Positions 46,479 to 57,793 of a stretch of 64,000 nt of DNA are shown here, piece after piece; the first letter of the stretch is position 1, and each line of letters starts with the position of its first letter. The DNA is from DASQPR01 sp963724705. GTDB lineage: Bacteria; Actinomycetota; Actinomycetes; Mycobacteriales; Micromonosporaceae. A program made the position numbers and the translations under genes. The notes under the pieces were generated by a model. It worked only from the letters and a program-made list of their open reading frames with translations. It was not told the origin of the DNA and made no database searches. The stretch lies in contig CAVRVS010000007.1 in the NCBI GenBank assembly GCA_963724705.1, positions 310,001 to 374,000 of the forward strand. Direction: 5' to 3'.

Positions 46479-46961
46479 TTAGGCCGGTTCGTCGGCCCGA
46501 TCGGTGACCTCGACGATGACCTCGACCTCGACCGGGGTACCCAGCGGCAGCTCGGCCACCCCGATCGCGCTGCGGGCGTGCCGACCGGCGTCACCGAAGA
46601 CGGCTCCGAACAGCTCGGATGCTCCGTTGATCACCGTCGGCTGGCCGGTGAACCCGGACGCCGATGCGACGAAACCGACCACCTTGACCACCCGTACGAC
46701 CCGGTCGAGCCCGACGAGCGCGTCGATGGCGGCGAGTGCGTTGAGGGCACAACGGCCGGCCAGTTCCTTCGCCTCCTCGGCGGTCACCTCGGCGCCGACC
46801 TTCCCGACCACCGGCAACTTCCCGTCGAACATCGGCAGCTGTCCGGAGACGTACACGTGATTTCCGGTCTGCACGGCCGGGACGTACGCGGCCACCGGTG
46901 GCACGACGGTCGGCAGTTCGAGGCCGAGGTCGGCCAGGCGGGCGTACGGGTCCGTGGTCAC
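46479..46961 (-). CDS. ridA: RidA family enamine/imine deaminase
   Basis: 160 residues, GTG start at 46961 that overlaps the DUF4177 stop by 4 bp. Hydrolyses reactive enamines made by PLP enzymes. Family features: TGNHVYVSGQLPM (about 32-44), RCALNALAAIDALVG (about 70-84), and AIGVAELPLGTPVEVEVIVE at the end. The family's catalytic Arg near residue 105-130 is represented in GRHARSAIG. Orthologue of Rv3678c by position. Confidence 0.93.
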   Translation of the reverse strand: MTTDPYARLADLGLELPTVVPPVAAYVPAVQTGNHVYVSGQLPMFDGKLPVVGKVGAEVTAEEAKELAGRCALNALAAIDALVGLDRVVRVVKVVGFVASASGFTGQPTVINGASELFGAVFGDAGRHARSAIGVAELPLGTPVEVEVIVEVTDRADEPA

Positions 46962-47119
46962 GACGACTCCTTCGGACGCTTCAAGTAAGCGACGAGCTGC
47001 TCGCTGTTCGGACCGGGCACGAGCGCGACGAGTTCCCAGCCGTCTTCGCCCCAGTTGTCAAGGATCTGCTTCGTCGCGTGAACGAGCAGCGGGACCGTCG
47101 CGTACTCCCATTTCTGCAT
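46958..47119 (-). CDS. DUF4177 domain small protein
   Basis: 53 residues from ATG 47119 (MQKWEYATVPLLVH), with the family ending GWELVALVPG and a charged tail. Orthologue by position of Rv3678A. The function is unknown. It leads the operon DUF4177-ridA-MBL-cyclase, whose genes overlap or lie close. TATCGT ends 6 bp before the ATG, so translation is probably leaderless. Confidence 0.88.
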   Translation of the reverse strand: MQKWEYATVPLLVHATKQILDNWGEDGWELVALVPGPNSEQLVAYLKRPKESS

Positions 47120-47292
47120 GTGCGCACGATATCCCGCGGCGGTCGGGCTTGCCTCACGGCGGTAAACCCGGCAGGTTGCGCGCGGCATGACGGCGGCCGG
47201 ATTTGCGGCGGATACCTCGACCGACCGTGACGCCGACCGACCCGGATGCCTCGAGTGGCCGTGGTGTCGACCGACCCGTATACCCTCGCATC
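47120..47292. promoter_or_regulatory. Divergent promoter region for the DUF4177 operon and arsA pair
   Basis: Minus strand: TATCGT (complement of 47126-47131), 6 bp before ATG 47119. Plus strand: TATACC (47279-47284), 8 bp before GTG 47293. The two genes thus start without leaders and point apart. Confidence 0.45.
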
Positions 47293-48231
47293 GTGGACGA
47301 TCGGTGGCCGGCGCGACTGCACATCGTGACCGGTAAGGGTGGCACCGGCAAGACGACTGTCGCCGGCGCGCTCGCTCTGGCGCTGGCCGGCAAGGGACGT
47401 CGTACGTTGCTGGTCGAGGTCGAGGGTCGGCAGGGAATCGCCCCGCTGTTCAACCTCGGCCCGTTGCCGTACGCGGAGCGGCGTGTCGCCACGACCGCGG
47501 CCGGTGGCGAGGTACACGCGCTCGCCGTCGACGCCGAAGAGGCGCTGCTCGAATACCTCGACATGTTCTACAAGCTCGGCCTGGCCGGCCGGGCCCTGCA
47601 GCGGTTCGGGGCGATCGACTTCGCGACCACGATCGCGCCCGGCATGCGTGACGTGCTGCTCACCGGCAAGGTGAAGGAAGCCACGTCCCGTCGCCGCGAC
47701 GGCAAGCGGATCTACGACGCCGTCATCTTGGACGCGCCGCCGACGGGCCGGATCGGCCGTTTTCTCAACGTGACGGCCGAGGCGGCCAAGTTGGCCAAGG
47801 TCGGCCCGATCAAGACGCAGAGCGATGGCGTGACCGCGATCCTGCGTTCGCCCATGACCGCCGTACACATCGTCACCCTGCTCGAAGAGATGCCGATCCA
47901 GGAGACAGCCGACGCGATCGTCGAACTCGGCGGCCTCGGCATCCCGGTCGGCCGCATCATCATCAACGCGACACGCCCGACGCTCTTCGACGGTCACAAG
48001 CCGTCCGCCGCCGAGATCAAGCGCGGTCTCGTCGCCGCCGGCGTGCCGGCGGCCCGGGCGACGGTCTCCGGGCTCGCCGGCGAGGCCAAGAATTATCTGG
48101 TACGGCAAGGCATCGAGGCGTCGCTCCGCGCCGATGTCGCCGATCTGGGCTACCCGGTGATCGAGATCCCGTTCCTGCCGACCGGCGTCGACCGCGCGGG
48201 GCTGAACGAACTCGCCGCCGCGCTGCGCTGA
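47293..48231 (+). CDS. ArsA/Get3-like ATPase, first of a pair
   Basis: 312 residues from GTG 47293 (VDDRWPARLHIVTGKGG). P-loop GKGGTGKTT with the signature Lys, switch I DAPPTGRIGRFLN and the LVEVEGRQG stretch. It is the orthologue by position of Rv3679. Rv3679-Rv3680 form a complex (called BagA-BagB) that I recall as linked to tolerance of stress and glycerol metabolites; I cannot confirm this for the present organism. The usual arsenite-binding Cys triplet is not visible, so arsenic transport is unlikely. It is followed 22 bp later by the second ATPase gene. Confidence 0.92.
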   Translation: MDDRWPARLHIVTGKGGTGKTTVAGALALALAGKGRRTLLVEVEGRQGIAPLFNLGPLPYAERRVATTAAGGEVHALAVDAEEALLEYLDMFYKLGLAGRALQRFGAIDFATTIAPGMRDVLLTGKVKEATSRRRDGKRIYDAVILDAPPTGRIGRFLNVTAEAAKLAKVGPIKTQSDGVTAILRSPMTAVHIVTLLEEMPIQETADAIVELGGLGIPVGRIIINATRPTLFDGHKPSAAEIKRGLVAAGVPAARATVSGLAGEAKNYLVRQGIEASLRADVADLGYPVIEIPFLPTGVDRAGLNELAAALR

Positions 48232-48240
48232 CGCCCCGGA

Positions 48241-48246
48241 TACGCT
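48241..48246 (+). promoter_or_regulatory. Candidate -10 for the second ArsA-like gene
   Basis: TACGCT lies 7 bp before GTG 48254. It falls after the first gene's stop, so the second gene could have its own leaderless mRNA. Confidence 0.35.
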
Positions 48247-48253
48247 CTTGAGT

Positions 48254-49528
48254 GTGGCGGCAGACAGGGCTGCGCCGGGTCGTGATCATAGGTCAGCCGG
48301 CGCCAACCGATCGGGCGCGAGTCGATCGGAGGAGACCGGGAGCAACAGCCCGGTGTCGGACGCGCCCTCGCTCGATGTCGACGCCATTCTCGCCGACCCC
48401 GGCGTCCGCATCGTGGTGTGCTGCGGCTCGGGCGGTGTCGGCAAGACCACCACCGCCGCCGCGCTCGGGCTGCGGGCGGCCGAGGTGCATGGCCGCCGTA
48501 CGGTCGTGCTGACCATCGATCCGGCTCGACGACTCGCGCAGTCACTCGGCCTGACCGAGTTGGACAACACGCCGCGCCAGGTCAAGGGCGTGAGCACGGC
48601 GAGCGGTGGCGAGCTACACGCGATGATGCTCGACATGAAGCGCACCTTCGATGAGGTGGTGCTCACCCACACCGACGCGGCTCGGGCCGAGGAGATCTTC
48701 GGCAATCCGTTCTATCAAGCGATGAGCTCGACGTTCTCCGGCACGCAGGAGTACATGGCCATGGAGAAACTGGGCCAGCTCCACGCCAAGGACGAGTGGG
48801 ACATGATCGTGGTCGACACGCCGCCGTCACGGTCGGCGCTCGACTTTCTCGACGCGCCGCAGCGGCTGTCCCGCTTTCTCGACGGCCGCATGTTGAGGCT
48901 GCTGCTCGCGCCGGCCCGAGCCGGCGGACGCAGCATGTTCAATCTGGTGAGCGCATCGTTCGGGGTCTTCTCCAAGGCCGTGCAGAAGGTGCTCGGTGGC
49001 CAGTTGCTGGCTGATATGTCGGGCTTTGTCGCGGCGCTGGACTCGACGTTTGGCGGGTTCCGCGATCGGGCCGAGGCGACGTACAAGATCCTGCAAGCAC
49101 CGGAGACGGCATTCCTCGTGCTGGCCGCGCCCGAGCCCGACGCCGTACGCGAAGCCAGCTATTTCGCCGGCCGGCTGGCGCGGGATCGCATGCCGCTGCA
49201 GGGCATGATCCTCAACCGTACGCACCAGGTGTCAGCACCCGACCTGGCCGTCGACGAGGCCTTGGCCGCGGCGGATGCCCTCGACGCAAGCGGCGAGTCG
49301 CCCGCGACCGCCGACGCGCTGCGCATCCATGCGGCGTTGTGCCGGCAGGTGGAGCGAGAGGCCGCCGTCGCGACCACGTTCACGGCGGCCCATCCGCGGG
49401 TGCCGGTGACAGCGATCGCAGCGCAGCCCGCCGATGTCCACGACATCGACGGGCTGCGCGAAATAGGTATTGCACTCGCCGGTACGGCACACCCGAAGGG
49501 CGACGACCGGCCAGCAGAAGTCGATTAA
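48254..49528 (+). CDS. ArsA/Get3-like ATPase, second of the pair
   Basis: 424 residues from GTG 48254; a TTG at 48248 is also in frame. About 40 polar residues precede the fold. P-loop CGSGGVGKTTTAAALG (about 56-71), LTIDPARRLAQSLG, switch region VVDTPPSRSALDFLDAP. It pairs with the previous ATPase as in Rv3679-Rv3680. Its stop overlaps the end of the convergent WhiB gene by 4 bp (49525-49528). No membrane segment is seen. Confidence 0.92.
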   Translation: MAADRAAPGRDHRSAGANRSGASRSEETGSNSPVSDAPSLDVDAILADPGVRIVVCCGSGGVGKTTTAAALGLRAAEVHGRRTVVLTIDPARRLAQSLGLTELDNTPRQVKGVSTASGGELHAMMLDMKRTFDEVVLTHTDAARAEEIFGNPFYQAMSSTFSGTQEYMAMEKLGQLHAKDEWDMIVVDTPPSRSALDFLDAPQRLSRFLDGRMLRLLLAPARAGGRSMFNLVSASFGVFSKAVQKVLGGQLLADMSGFVAALDSTFGGFRDRAEATYKILQAPETAFLVLAAPEPDAVREASYFAGRLARDRMPLQGMILNRTHQVSAPDLAVDEALAAADALDASGESPATADALRIHAALCRQVEREAAVATTFTAAHPRVPVTAIAAQPADVHDIDGLREIGIALAGTAHPKGDDRPAEVD

Positions 49529-49830
49529 CCGGTAGGAACGAGATCGCGGTTCTTGGCGCCCTCGCGGAGCAGAGCCGCTTCGAACGTCTTCTTCCAACTG
49601 GCCACTTGCGGATGACGCCGCAGTAGCGCGCGACGCTCCCGCTCGGTCATGCCGCCCCACACCCCGAATTCGATCCGGTTGTCCAACGCGTCGGCCAGGC
49701 ACTCATACCTGACCGGGCAGCTGCGGCAGATCCGTTTCGCCACATTCTGCTCCGCGCCTTGGACAAATAGTGCGTCCGGATCGCCATTGCGACAGGCAGC
49801 CGAGCTTGGCCAGTCTGCGATCATCCCCAT
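49525..49830 (-). CDS. whiB4: WhiB-family Fe-S regulator (WhiB4/WblA type)
   Basis: 101 residues from ATG 49830 (AAGGGGGGA upstream). Four Cys: SSAACRNGD, then ICRSCPVRYEC (C-x2-C-x5-C), which bind a 4Fe-4S cluster, and the G(V/I)WGG turn as GVWGGMTERER. The basic C-terminal tail KKTFEAALLREG is DNA-binding. Position next to the ArsA pair and ponA2 makes it the WhiB4/WblA orthologue: a redox-linked developmental or stress regulator. The upstream leader is long and structured. Confidence 0.94.
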   Translation of the reverse strand: MGMIADWPSSAACRNGDPDALFVQGAEQNVAKRICRSCPVRYECLADALDNRIEFGVWGGMTERERRALLRRHPQVASWKKTFEAALLREGAKNRDLVPTG

Positions 49831-50377
49831 GTGTCCACCGTCCCCCCTTCTTCTCAAACCGCGTCTGCGCGGTTTGTCATCCTGGCCGCCGGATCCCGCG
49901 ACATCCTCCCGATGCGGCGCCCGAGTGACCGGTGCCCCGCCTCTCGCCGGTTCGCGACGGCGACTGCGGAAACCACGTTGCCGGCCCGCGATGGGGACTG
50001 ACGTGCGGTAATCCGCCGACCCATCATGCTCCGTAGTCAAGCGATTACGCAACGTTGAAGGCAAAAATCATTAAACCGGACAGTGGCCGTTAAACCGGTC
50101 AGACGTGAATTCACGTACGCCCCGAACCACGCGCGCAATCCGCCTCGTCGGCCGATGACGTCTTCCGCCGGCTCGGCGCACGCTTTCAGCAGGCGTGAAT
50201 GCGACTCACGGCCGCCGCGGCGGCGCCGGTGCCACTGATCCGCGCGCCACGCCCGAAACGAGGGTGAGCGGAATGTGGCACTTGAAGCCCACCGGCACCA
50301 TGGTTAACAGCGGACTATGAGGGGACGTCAAGTTCGGCCGGACGTGCGCTCAAAGCTGCGTCCTTTACCCTGGGCCG
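49831..50377. promoter_or_regulatory. Long divergent regulatory region between whiB4 and ponA2
   Basis: 547 bp without a convincing gene. Contents: hairpin CAAACCGCG-TCTG-CGCGGTTTG at 49855-49876, in the whiB4 leader; two TTAAACCGG copies at 50071-50079 and 50090-50098, 19 bp apart; perfect 14-bp palindrome ACGTGAATTCACGT at 50103-50116; and TACCCT (50366-50371), 6 bp before the ponA2 GTG. The AT-rich centre (50040-50110) suits promoters. Which factors bind is unknown. Confidence 0.6.
50366..50371 (+). promoter_or_regulatory. Candidate -10 for a leaderless ponA2 mRNA
   Basis: TACCCT, 6 bp before GTG 50378. Confidence 0.4.
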
Positions 50378-52867
<2,490 letters not shown>

Positions 52868-52911
52868 CGCCGTTGACGGCGAACCGAAACGCCGGCCCAG
52901 AGATACGAGGT

Positions 52912-52940
52912 GCGCCCGGACCGATGATCGGTCCGGGCGC
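52912..52940 (+). terminator. Inverted repeat after ponA2, convergent with yqeY-like gene
   Basis: Perfect 14-bp arms (GCGCCCGGACCGAT and its complement) around one G. It lies between the ponA2 stop and the stop of the minus-strand GatB/YqeY gene, so it can serve both directions. There is no T tract. Confidence 0.7.
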
Positions 52941-52958
52941 TCGCCCGTTCGGCGACGA

Positions 52959-53414
52959 CTAGCTTCCTAGATGGCGACGCACCTCGGCGGCGATGCGACC
53001 GCCCTCGGCGCGGCCGGCCACTTCGGCCTGGGCCGCCTTCATCGCAGGCCCCATCGCCTGCTTGCCCGACAGGTCGAGACCGTCGAGCGCCTTGGCCACC
53101 GCGGCCGCGAGATCCGCATCCGACATCTGCTGCGGCAGGTAGGCCTCGAGCACGCGCTCTTCAGCGCGCTCACGCTCAGCTTGCTCGGGTCGACCCGCAT
53201 CGGCGAACGCCGCCGCGGCGTCTCGACGCTTCTTCATCTCGCGGGTGAGCACGGCCTGCACCTCCTCATCGGAGAGCGTCCGCGCCGCGTCTCCGGCCAC
53301 CTCCTCGTTGCGCACGGCCGAGATGGCCAATCGCAGCGTCGACACGACGAGTTCGTCGCGTCCCTTGATCGCGGCCCGGAGGTCGGCTTCGAGGCGGTCC
53401 TTGAACGTGGTCAT
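52959..53414 (-). CDS. GatB/YqeY domain-containing protein
   Basis: 151 residues from ATG 53414 (MTTFKDRLEADLRAAIKGRD). All-helical YqeY fold with the family's LRLAISAVRNEEV and EAYLPQQMSDADLAAAV segments. The C-terminal domain also occurs in the GatB subunit, where it contacts tRNA; here the function is not established. It is divergent from the metallophosphoesterase and leaves 25 bp between the starts. Confidence 0.92.
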   Translation of the reverse strand: MTTFKDRLEADLRAAIKGRDELVVSTLRLAISAVRNEEVAGDAARTLSDEEVQAVLTREMKKRRDAAAAFADAGRPEQAERERAEERVLEAYLPQQMSDADLAAAVAKALDGLDLSGKQAMGPAMKAAQAEVAGRAEGGRIAAEVRRHLGS

Positions 53415-53426
53415 GCTTCGAGAAAC

Positions 53427-53432
53427 TACTCT
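53427..53432 (+). promoter_or_regulatory. Candidate -10 for a leaderless metallophosphoesterase mRNA
   Basis: TACTCT, 7 bp before ATG 53440. Confidence 0.4.
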
Positions 53433-53439
53433 GAGCGGC

Positions 53440-54342
53440 ATGCGTACGCGTTCAGTTTTGCGGTCGACGGCCGCCGCAACGGCCACGCTCGGCGCCGCGA
53501 CCTTGGCTTATGCTTCGCTCATCGAGCGCAACATGTTCACGCTGCGCCGTGTCGACGTGCCGGTGCTCGCGCCCGAGGCCGAGCCGCTGCGCGTGCTGCA
53601 CGTGTCCGACCTGCACCTGACGCCGGGTCAACGGCACAAACAATCATGGGTACGGGAACTCGTCGGCACCGACCCCGACCTGATCATCGTCACGGGTGAC
53701 AACATCGCGCACCCCGACGCGGTGACCGCTGTGGCGAACGCGCTCGGGCCCGTTCTCGACCGCCCGGGCGCGTTCGTGTTCGGCTCCAACGACTATCGCG
53801 GTCCGGTCATGAAGAACCCGTTCGGTTACTTCGACCGCGACCGTGAATACGTGCAGGGCGTCGAGCTGCCGACGGAGGAACTGCGTGAGCTGTTCCGTAC
53901 CGCCGGGTGGGCCGACCTGAACAACGCCCGGACGATGCTCAAGGCCGGCGGCCGTACGGTCGAGCTGGTCGGCGTTGATGATCCACACGTCGAGCGTGAC
54001 GACTACCCGTCCGTGGCCGGTCCGGCCGCACCGGAAGCCGATCTACGCCTGGGGCTCACGCACACCCCCGAGCCGTACGTGCTCGACGCGATGGCCGCGG
54101 ACGGTTTTGACCTGCTCCTCGCCGGGCACACCCACGGCGGCCAGGTCCGCGTACCCGGCATTGGAGCCTTGGTCACGAATTGCGGCCTGGACCGGCACAT
54201 GGCGCGTGGCCTGCATCGGTGGCCGGCCGGCGACCGCCGGACCTGGCTTCATGTATCGGCCGGCCTGGGTACGCACCCGACAGCGCCGATCCGGTTCGCC
54301 TGCCCGCCCGAGGCGACGTTGCTGACGTTGATCCCGCGATAA
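53440..54342 (+). CDS. Membrane-anchored calcineurin-like metallophosphoesterase
   Basis: 300 residues. One N-terminal hydrophobic stretch (about 10-28). Metal motifs VLHVSDLHLT (D-x-H), VTGDNIAH (GDN), FGSNDY in place of GNH[D/E], LGLTHTPEP and LAGHTHGGQV (GHTH). The first catalytic histidine after the Asn is thus replaced by Asp in GSND, which is seen in this actinobacterial subfamily. The family acts on phosphoesters, possibly lipid A-like or UDP-linked lipids. Position matches Rv3683, directly after ponA2. Confidence 0.9.
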   Translation: MRTRSVLRSTAAATATLGAATLAYASLIERNMFTLRRVDVPVLAPEAEPLRVLHVSDLHLTPGQRHKQSWVRELVGTDPDLIIVTGDNIAHPDAVTAVANALGPVLDRPGAFVFGSNDYRGPVMKNPFGYFDRDREYVQGVELPTEELRELFRTAGWADLNNARTMLKAGGRTVELVGVDDPHVERDDYPSVAGPAAPEADLRLGLTHTPEPYVLDAMAADGFDLLLAGHTHGGQVRVPGIGALVTNCGLDRHMARGLHRWPAGDRRTWLHVSAGLGTHPTAPIRFACPPEATLLTLIPR

Positions 54343-54397
54343 GTGTGATCGCCACCGCCGCCGTGCCGGTTTGGGGCCGGATCGCGGTAACCCAGAT

Positions 54398-54425
54398 TTG
54401 CCAACCCAGGGGCGTCGGTTAGTAT
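54398..54425 (+). promoter_or_regulatory. Promoter of tRNA-Pro
   Basis: TTGCCA (54398-54403) and TAGTAT (54420-54425), 16 bp apart, ending 12 bp before the mature tRNA. This is one of the best -35/-10 pairs in the window. Confidence 0.65.
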
Positions 54426-54437
54426 TGCCCGGCACCT

Positions 54438-54511
<74 letters not shown>

Positions 54512-55114
54512 CAGAGGTAATGGAAGGTCAGGGCGAGTCTCCCGACGCGGGAGACCCGCCCTGAGTCGTCTCGTGCGGCATTCCCGAGTTGACGTTGGAC
54601 GCCCTAGGTCCAGCGCGTGGCAGCACCACCTCGCCACGGCCGTAGCGCGCATCCAGCACCGCCTCGAACCGGCGCGCGATCTCCTCGAGCCGCCATTCGC
54701 CGGCGTCTGGCCTGAGGGCGACCGACACCGGACTGGTAGGCAGGCTGCGGGTGACACGCGGTCTTTCACGCTTGATGTCCCGAGCCGACTGGTCGCTGGG
54801 TGGGCGGAAGCTTCGTGTCGATGCTGCAGCCGCAGCGGTGCCGTGCCGAACCACGGACGGGGTGGCGTGACAACGCGTCAGGCCCTTACAGTGTCGCCGG
54901 CCGACCCGCCGTATCGCCGGCGATGGCCGATCCCTGCAGACTCCCCAGAACGGGGACCTCGTGCGCAGCCGCGGGCGCTCGAAAGCTCAACAAGACGCAC
55001 TGACGCAACGCCCTTGCGGCCGGCCGTACGCGGGATCTCCCGCGGGCGGCCGGCCGTTCGGCGTGTTGCCCGTGCGAACGATCACTGGTCGTCAAGGTCG
55101 AGGTGACCAAGCAC
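54512..55114. other. Gene-poor region after the tRNA
   Basis: 603 bp. A minus-strand frame of 108 codons at 54528-54854 has no SD and no recognisable family, although part of it (WRLEEIARRFEAVLDARYG) looks helical; it may be a gene remnant. A large hairpin lies at 55017-55056. No integrase or att-like repeat is seen in the window. Confidence 0.6.
55017..55056 (-). terminator. Large hairpin downstream of the methyltransferase gene
   Basis: Outer stem CGGCCGGCCG (55017-55026 with 55047-55056) and inner stem CGCGGGA/TCCCGCG around TC, joined by 2-nt bulges. It begins 58 bp past the methyltransferase stop on the minus strand. No T tract. Confidence 0.55.
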
Positions 55115-55891
55115 CTACTCGGGCTTGTGCGCCTCGAACAGAAAGCGAACGCTCGTGGCGATGAACGGGCCGTTCGCAACGATCTGCTCGTGCAGGTCAC
55201 GAAGCTGGTCGCGATACTGGTCGACGGTGAAGCCGGGAACGATCCAGATCACCTTGCGTAGGAAGTGCACGACGGCGGCAATGTCGTAAAACTCCATCCG
55301 GCCCCGGAAATCCTGGACATCGTCGACGACGAGCCCAGCCTCTTCGGCGGCGAGCACGCTCCACTTTGGGTCCCGGTTCGGGCCGTCCTCGATCGGCTGG
55401 ATGCCCATCATGAACTCGGTCAGCTCGGCCACCGAGCCATGACCGACATCCTGCGAAAGGTAGCGTCCGCCCGGCTTCAGGACACGCGCGACCTCGTCCC
55501 ACCGGATGCCCACCGGGTGCCGGCTGACGACGAGGTCGAAGTTGCCGTCGCCAAACGGCAGATCGTCCAGCTCGTCGTCCATTGCGACGACGCGGCCACC
55601 CATGCCGGCGAGATTTCGCCGAGCAACCTCGATGTTGGGCGGCCACGATTCGGTCGCGACCAATGTCGCTGGCGCGGCCGGGACGGTGGCCAACACCTCG
55701 CCGCCGCCGGTCTGCAGGTCCAGCGCGGCTGCGCCCGGTATCTCGGCGAGGGCGGACATTCGCTCACCGAGCAGTCGCGCATAGCCCCAGGGCGGCCGCT
55801 CCTCGGTCGCCCGGCCATCGAACCAGGAGAAATCCCAGCCCTCAACGCGTACGGACGAACCTTCCGCAATCAGATCATCGAAGCTGCGCAC
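55115..55891 (-). CDS. SAM-dependent methyltransferase
   Basis: 258 residues from GTG 55891 (VRSFDDLIAEGSSVRVEG). Class I fold: motif I as ALDLQTGGGEVLATV (about residues 55-69), the acidic strand-2 end VATESWPPNI, and the motif IV region FDLVVSRHPVGI with RVLKPGGRYLSQDVG. The C-terminal half is a UbiE/COQ5-like cap. The substrate is unknown. It lies behind the pentapeptide gene on the same strand, 43 bp away. Confidence 0.85.
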   Translation of the reverse strand: MRSFDDLIAEGSSVRVEGWDFSWFDGRATEERPPWGYARLLGERMSALAEIPGAAALDLQTGGGEVLATVPAAPATLVATESWPPNIEVARRNLAGMGGRVVAMDDELDDLPFGDGNFDLVVSRHPVGIRWDEVARVLKPGGRYLSQDVGHGSVAELTEFMMGIQPIEDGPNRDPKWSVLAAEEAGLVVDDVQDFRGRMEFYDIAAVVHFLRKVIWIVPGFTVDQYRDQLRDLHEQIVANGPFIATSVRFLFEAHKPE

Positions 55892-55934
55892 GCGGCCGAG
55901 TCTGCGGCGTGGCGATCCGACCGGCAACCAGATT

Positions 55935-56890
55935 TCAGTCCACGCCCACCGCCTGCCGGTCAGCCTCGACGACGGCTCCGATCGGTGCCCGGCGGCGCGG
56001 ATGCCGAACGTCGCGGTCGTGACGCCATCCGCGGCGGGCTCGCGGACGCGATGTCGAGCCATCTCGCGCCGGCGACCAGTGCGCCGGCCGCCGAAGCGTG
56101 CCGTCGATCCTCGTCGCGGCGTCGCCGATCGCCGCGTCCAGCTGCGCCTGGATCAGGAAGATCGCGCCGGACAGATCGGCACCCCGCAGATCCGCGCCGC
56201 GCAAGTCCGCCCCGATGACGTCGGCCCGGGACAGATCGGCGCGACGAAGGTCAGCACCGATCAGGAGCGCGCCGCGCAGCATCGCACCGGACCAGTCGAC
56301 CGCACGAAGATTTCGGCCGATCAGGTCGGCACCTCGTCGATCGAGATCGGGATGCCGAGTGCCGGCGCGGGCGAGCCGACTCGCCTGGTCGAGCAACGCG
56401 TTGACCGCGCCCGCGTGGTCGGTGAGATCGAGTCGTACGAGCTGATCGGCGCTCAGCCGAGTGAGCCGCTCCGTTTCGTCGTACGCCTCCGCCAGATCAG
56501 CGCGAACCGACGTCGGCACCGGGCAATGCCAGCGCATCGCTCAGGTACCAGAGGAGTTCGTGGAGCCGTCGCATGATCGGAAATGCGGCGAACATCTGGG
56601 CGGCGACATCTGGCGCGACCCGCCAGTCGGCGCCGCCGAAGGTCACTTGCGCGACCTTCTGCCCGGCTCCGAAGCAGTCGTACACCGTACAGCCGGGAAA
56701 GCCTTTTGCTCTGAGCCGATCGTGAATGCCGCAGCCGAAGTCGGTGCGAAGGTGGCTGGCACGGCGTTCCCGGCGGTTTGCTGATCGCGAAGTCGGCCGA
56801 GGCCGAAAACCCCGGCACGACGCAGCAGAGCCCGACGCAGCGTGCGCAGTCGGCGCGCAAATCGGCACGGTGCGAGTCCGGACCGGCCAT
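55935..56890 (-). CDS. Pentapeptide-repeat protein with N-terminal Cys cluster, frame broken near 56758 and 56522
   Basis: Starts at ATG 56890 behind a near-perfect SD (AAGGAGGT at about 56898-56905). Frame 1 begins MAGPDSHRADLRADCARCVG then LCCVVPGFSASADFAISK, a Cys-x2-Cys-x3-CysCys cluster likely to bind metal. After an extra C near 56758 the frame continues HLRTDFGCGIHDRL, FPGCTVYDCFGAG and VTFGGADWR; after an extra base in GGG 56521-56523 it gives SVRADLAEAYDETERL. The C-terminal part has pentapeptide repeats (A-D/N-L-x-x), from GADLIGRNLRAVDWSGAMLRG to GADLRGADLSGAIF. After RRPAHW the tail is probably out of frame. The pattern is a known actinobacterial family of unknown role. Confidence 0.75.
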
Positions 56891-57025
56891 ATACACGACC
56901 TCCTTACAGCCGGACCAGCCTACGACCGTCGCCTTCCCCGACCGTCATGCGACGGTCCGGACGGGGACGAGCGGACCGGCTGTGGTCATCGGCCGAACCG
57001 CGGACGGGTCGAGCCGTCACCCGGC

Positions 57026-57031
57026 TAAGCT
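57026..57031 (+). promoter_or_regulatory. Candidate -10 for a leaderless glycosyltransferase mRNA
   Basis: TAAGCT, 6 bp before GTG 57038. Confidence 0.4.
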
Positions 57032-57037
57032 CGGTGC

Positions 57038-57793
57038 GTGCCCGGTGCGCCCCGAACCGTCAGCGTCGTGACCGCCGTGCACGCACCGAGCGTCGGCTAT
57101 CTGCCGGCCGCCTACCAATCGCTGCTCGATCAGGTCATGCCGGCCGGGTGGGCCTGGGAGTGGCTCGTTCAGGAGGACGGCACGTCGGGTAGCGCGCGGG
57201 CCGTGCTTCCGGACGACGACCGCATCAGTATCGGCACCGGGCGGCCGCTCGGACCGGGTGTGGCCCGGACGTACGCGCTCGGACGGTGCAACGGCGAGCT
57301 CGTCAAGGTGCTCGACGCCGATGACCTGCTGACGCCCGGTGCACTCGCTCGGGAGATCGCCGTATTCGCGGCGCACGCCGACATCGGCTGGACAACATGC
57401 CGAGCGCTTGATCTGCTGCCCGACGGAACGACCGTCGAGCATCCGAACATCTTGTTCCAGCAACGAACCGAACGCGGCCGGGCCTTCACGCATTGGCTGC
57501 GTCACGAATACCGGCTTCCCGTGCATCCGGCAACGTTGTGCATCCGCCGGCCGTTGTTGCTGAGCCTCGGTGGCTGGATGGCGTTGCCGGCCGGCGAGGA
57601 CACCGGGCTGCTGTTGGCGGCCGACGCCGTCGCACCCGGATATCACATCGACGAATTGGGCCTCTACTACCGCAAATGGCCCGGTCAAGCGACCGCCGCT
57701 GAGCAACACTGGAATCCAGCGGAGCGGCAGCACCGCAACGCGGTGATCGAGGCGCGTGCGCGCACGTTGGCTGCAACATTCGCAGGTGCGTAG
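57038..57793 (+). CDS. Family 2 glycosyltransferase
   Basis: 251 residues, GTG start. GT-A fold: SVVTAVHAPSVGYLPAAYQS (nucleotide-sugar binding N terminus), QEDGTSG in place of the usual D-D motif, the DXD-like VKVLDADDLLTPGAL (about 88-102), and the acceptor-side GWMALPAGEDTGLLL (about 182-196) with the catalytic-base-like E-D. There is no membrane segment, so it is a soluble enzyme. The acceptor is unknown; no wall-polymer operon surrounds it. Confidence 0.85.
   Translation: MPGAPRTVSVVTAVHAPSVGYLPAAYQSLLDQVMPAGWAWEWLVQEDGTSGSARAVLPDDDRISIGTGRPLGPGVARTYALGRCNGELVKVLDADDLLTPGALAREIAVFAAHADIGWTTCRALDLLPDGTTVEHPNILFQQRTERGRAFTHWLRHEYRLPVHPATLCIRRPLLLSLGGWMALPAGEDTGLLLAADAVAPGYHIDELGLYYRKWPGQATAAEQHWNPAERQHRNAVIEARARTLAATFAGA

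Noticed and set aside
47293..49528. Arsenite efflux ATPases
   Set aside because: No arsenite-binding cysteine triplet and no arsB or arsR nearby; the synteny points to the Rv3679-Rv3680 pair.
50103..50116. Crp binding site
   Set aside because: The GTG-CAC half-sites are 4 bp apart, while Crp sites have larger spacing; kept only as an unassigned palindrome.
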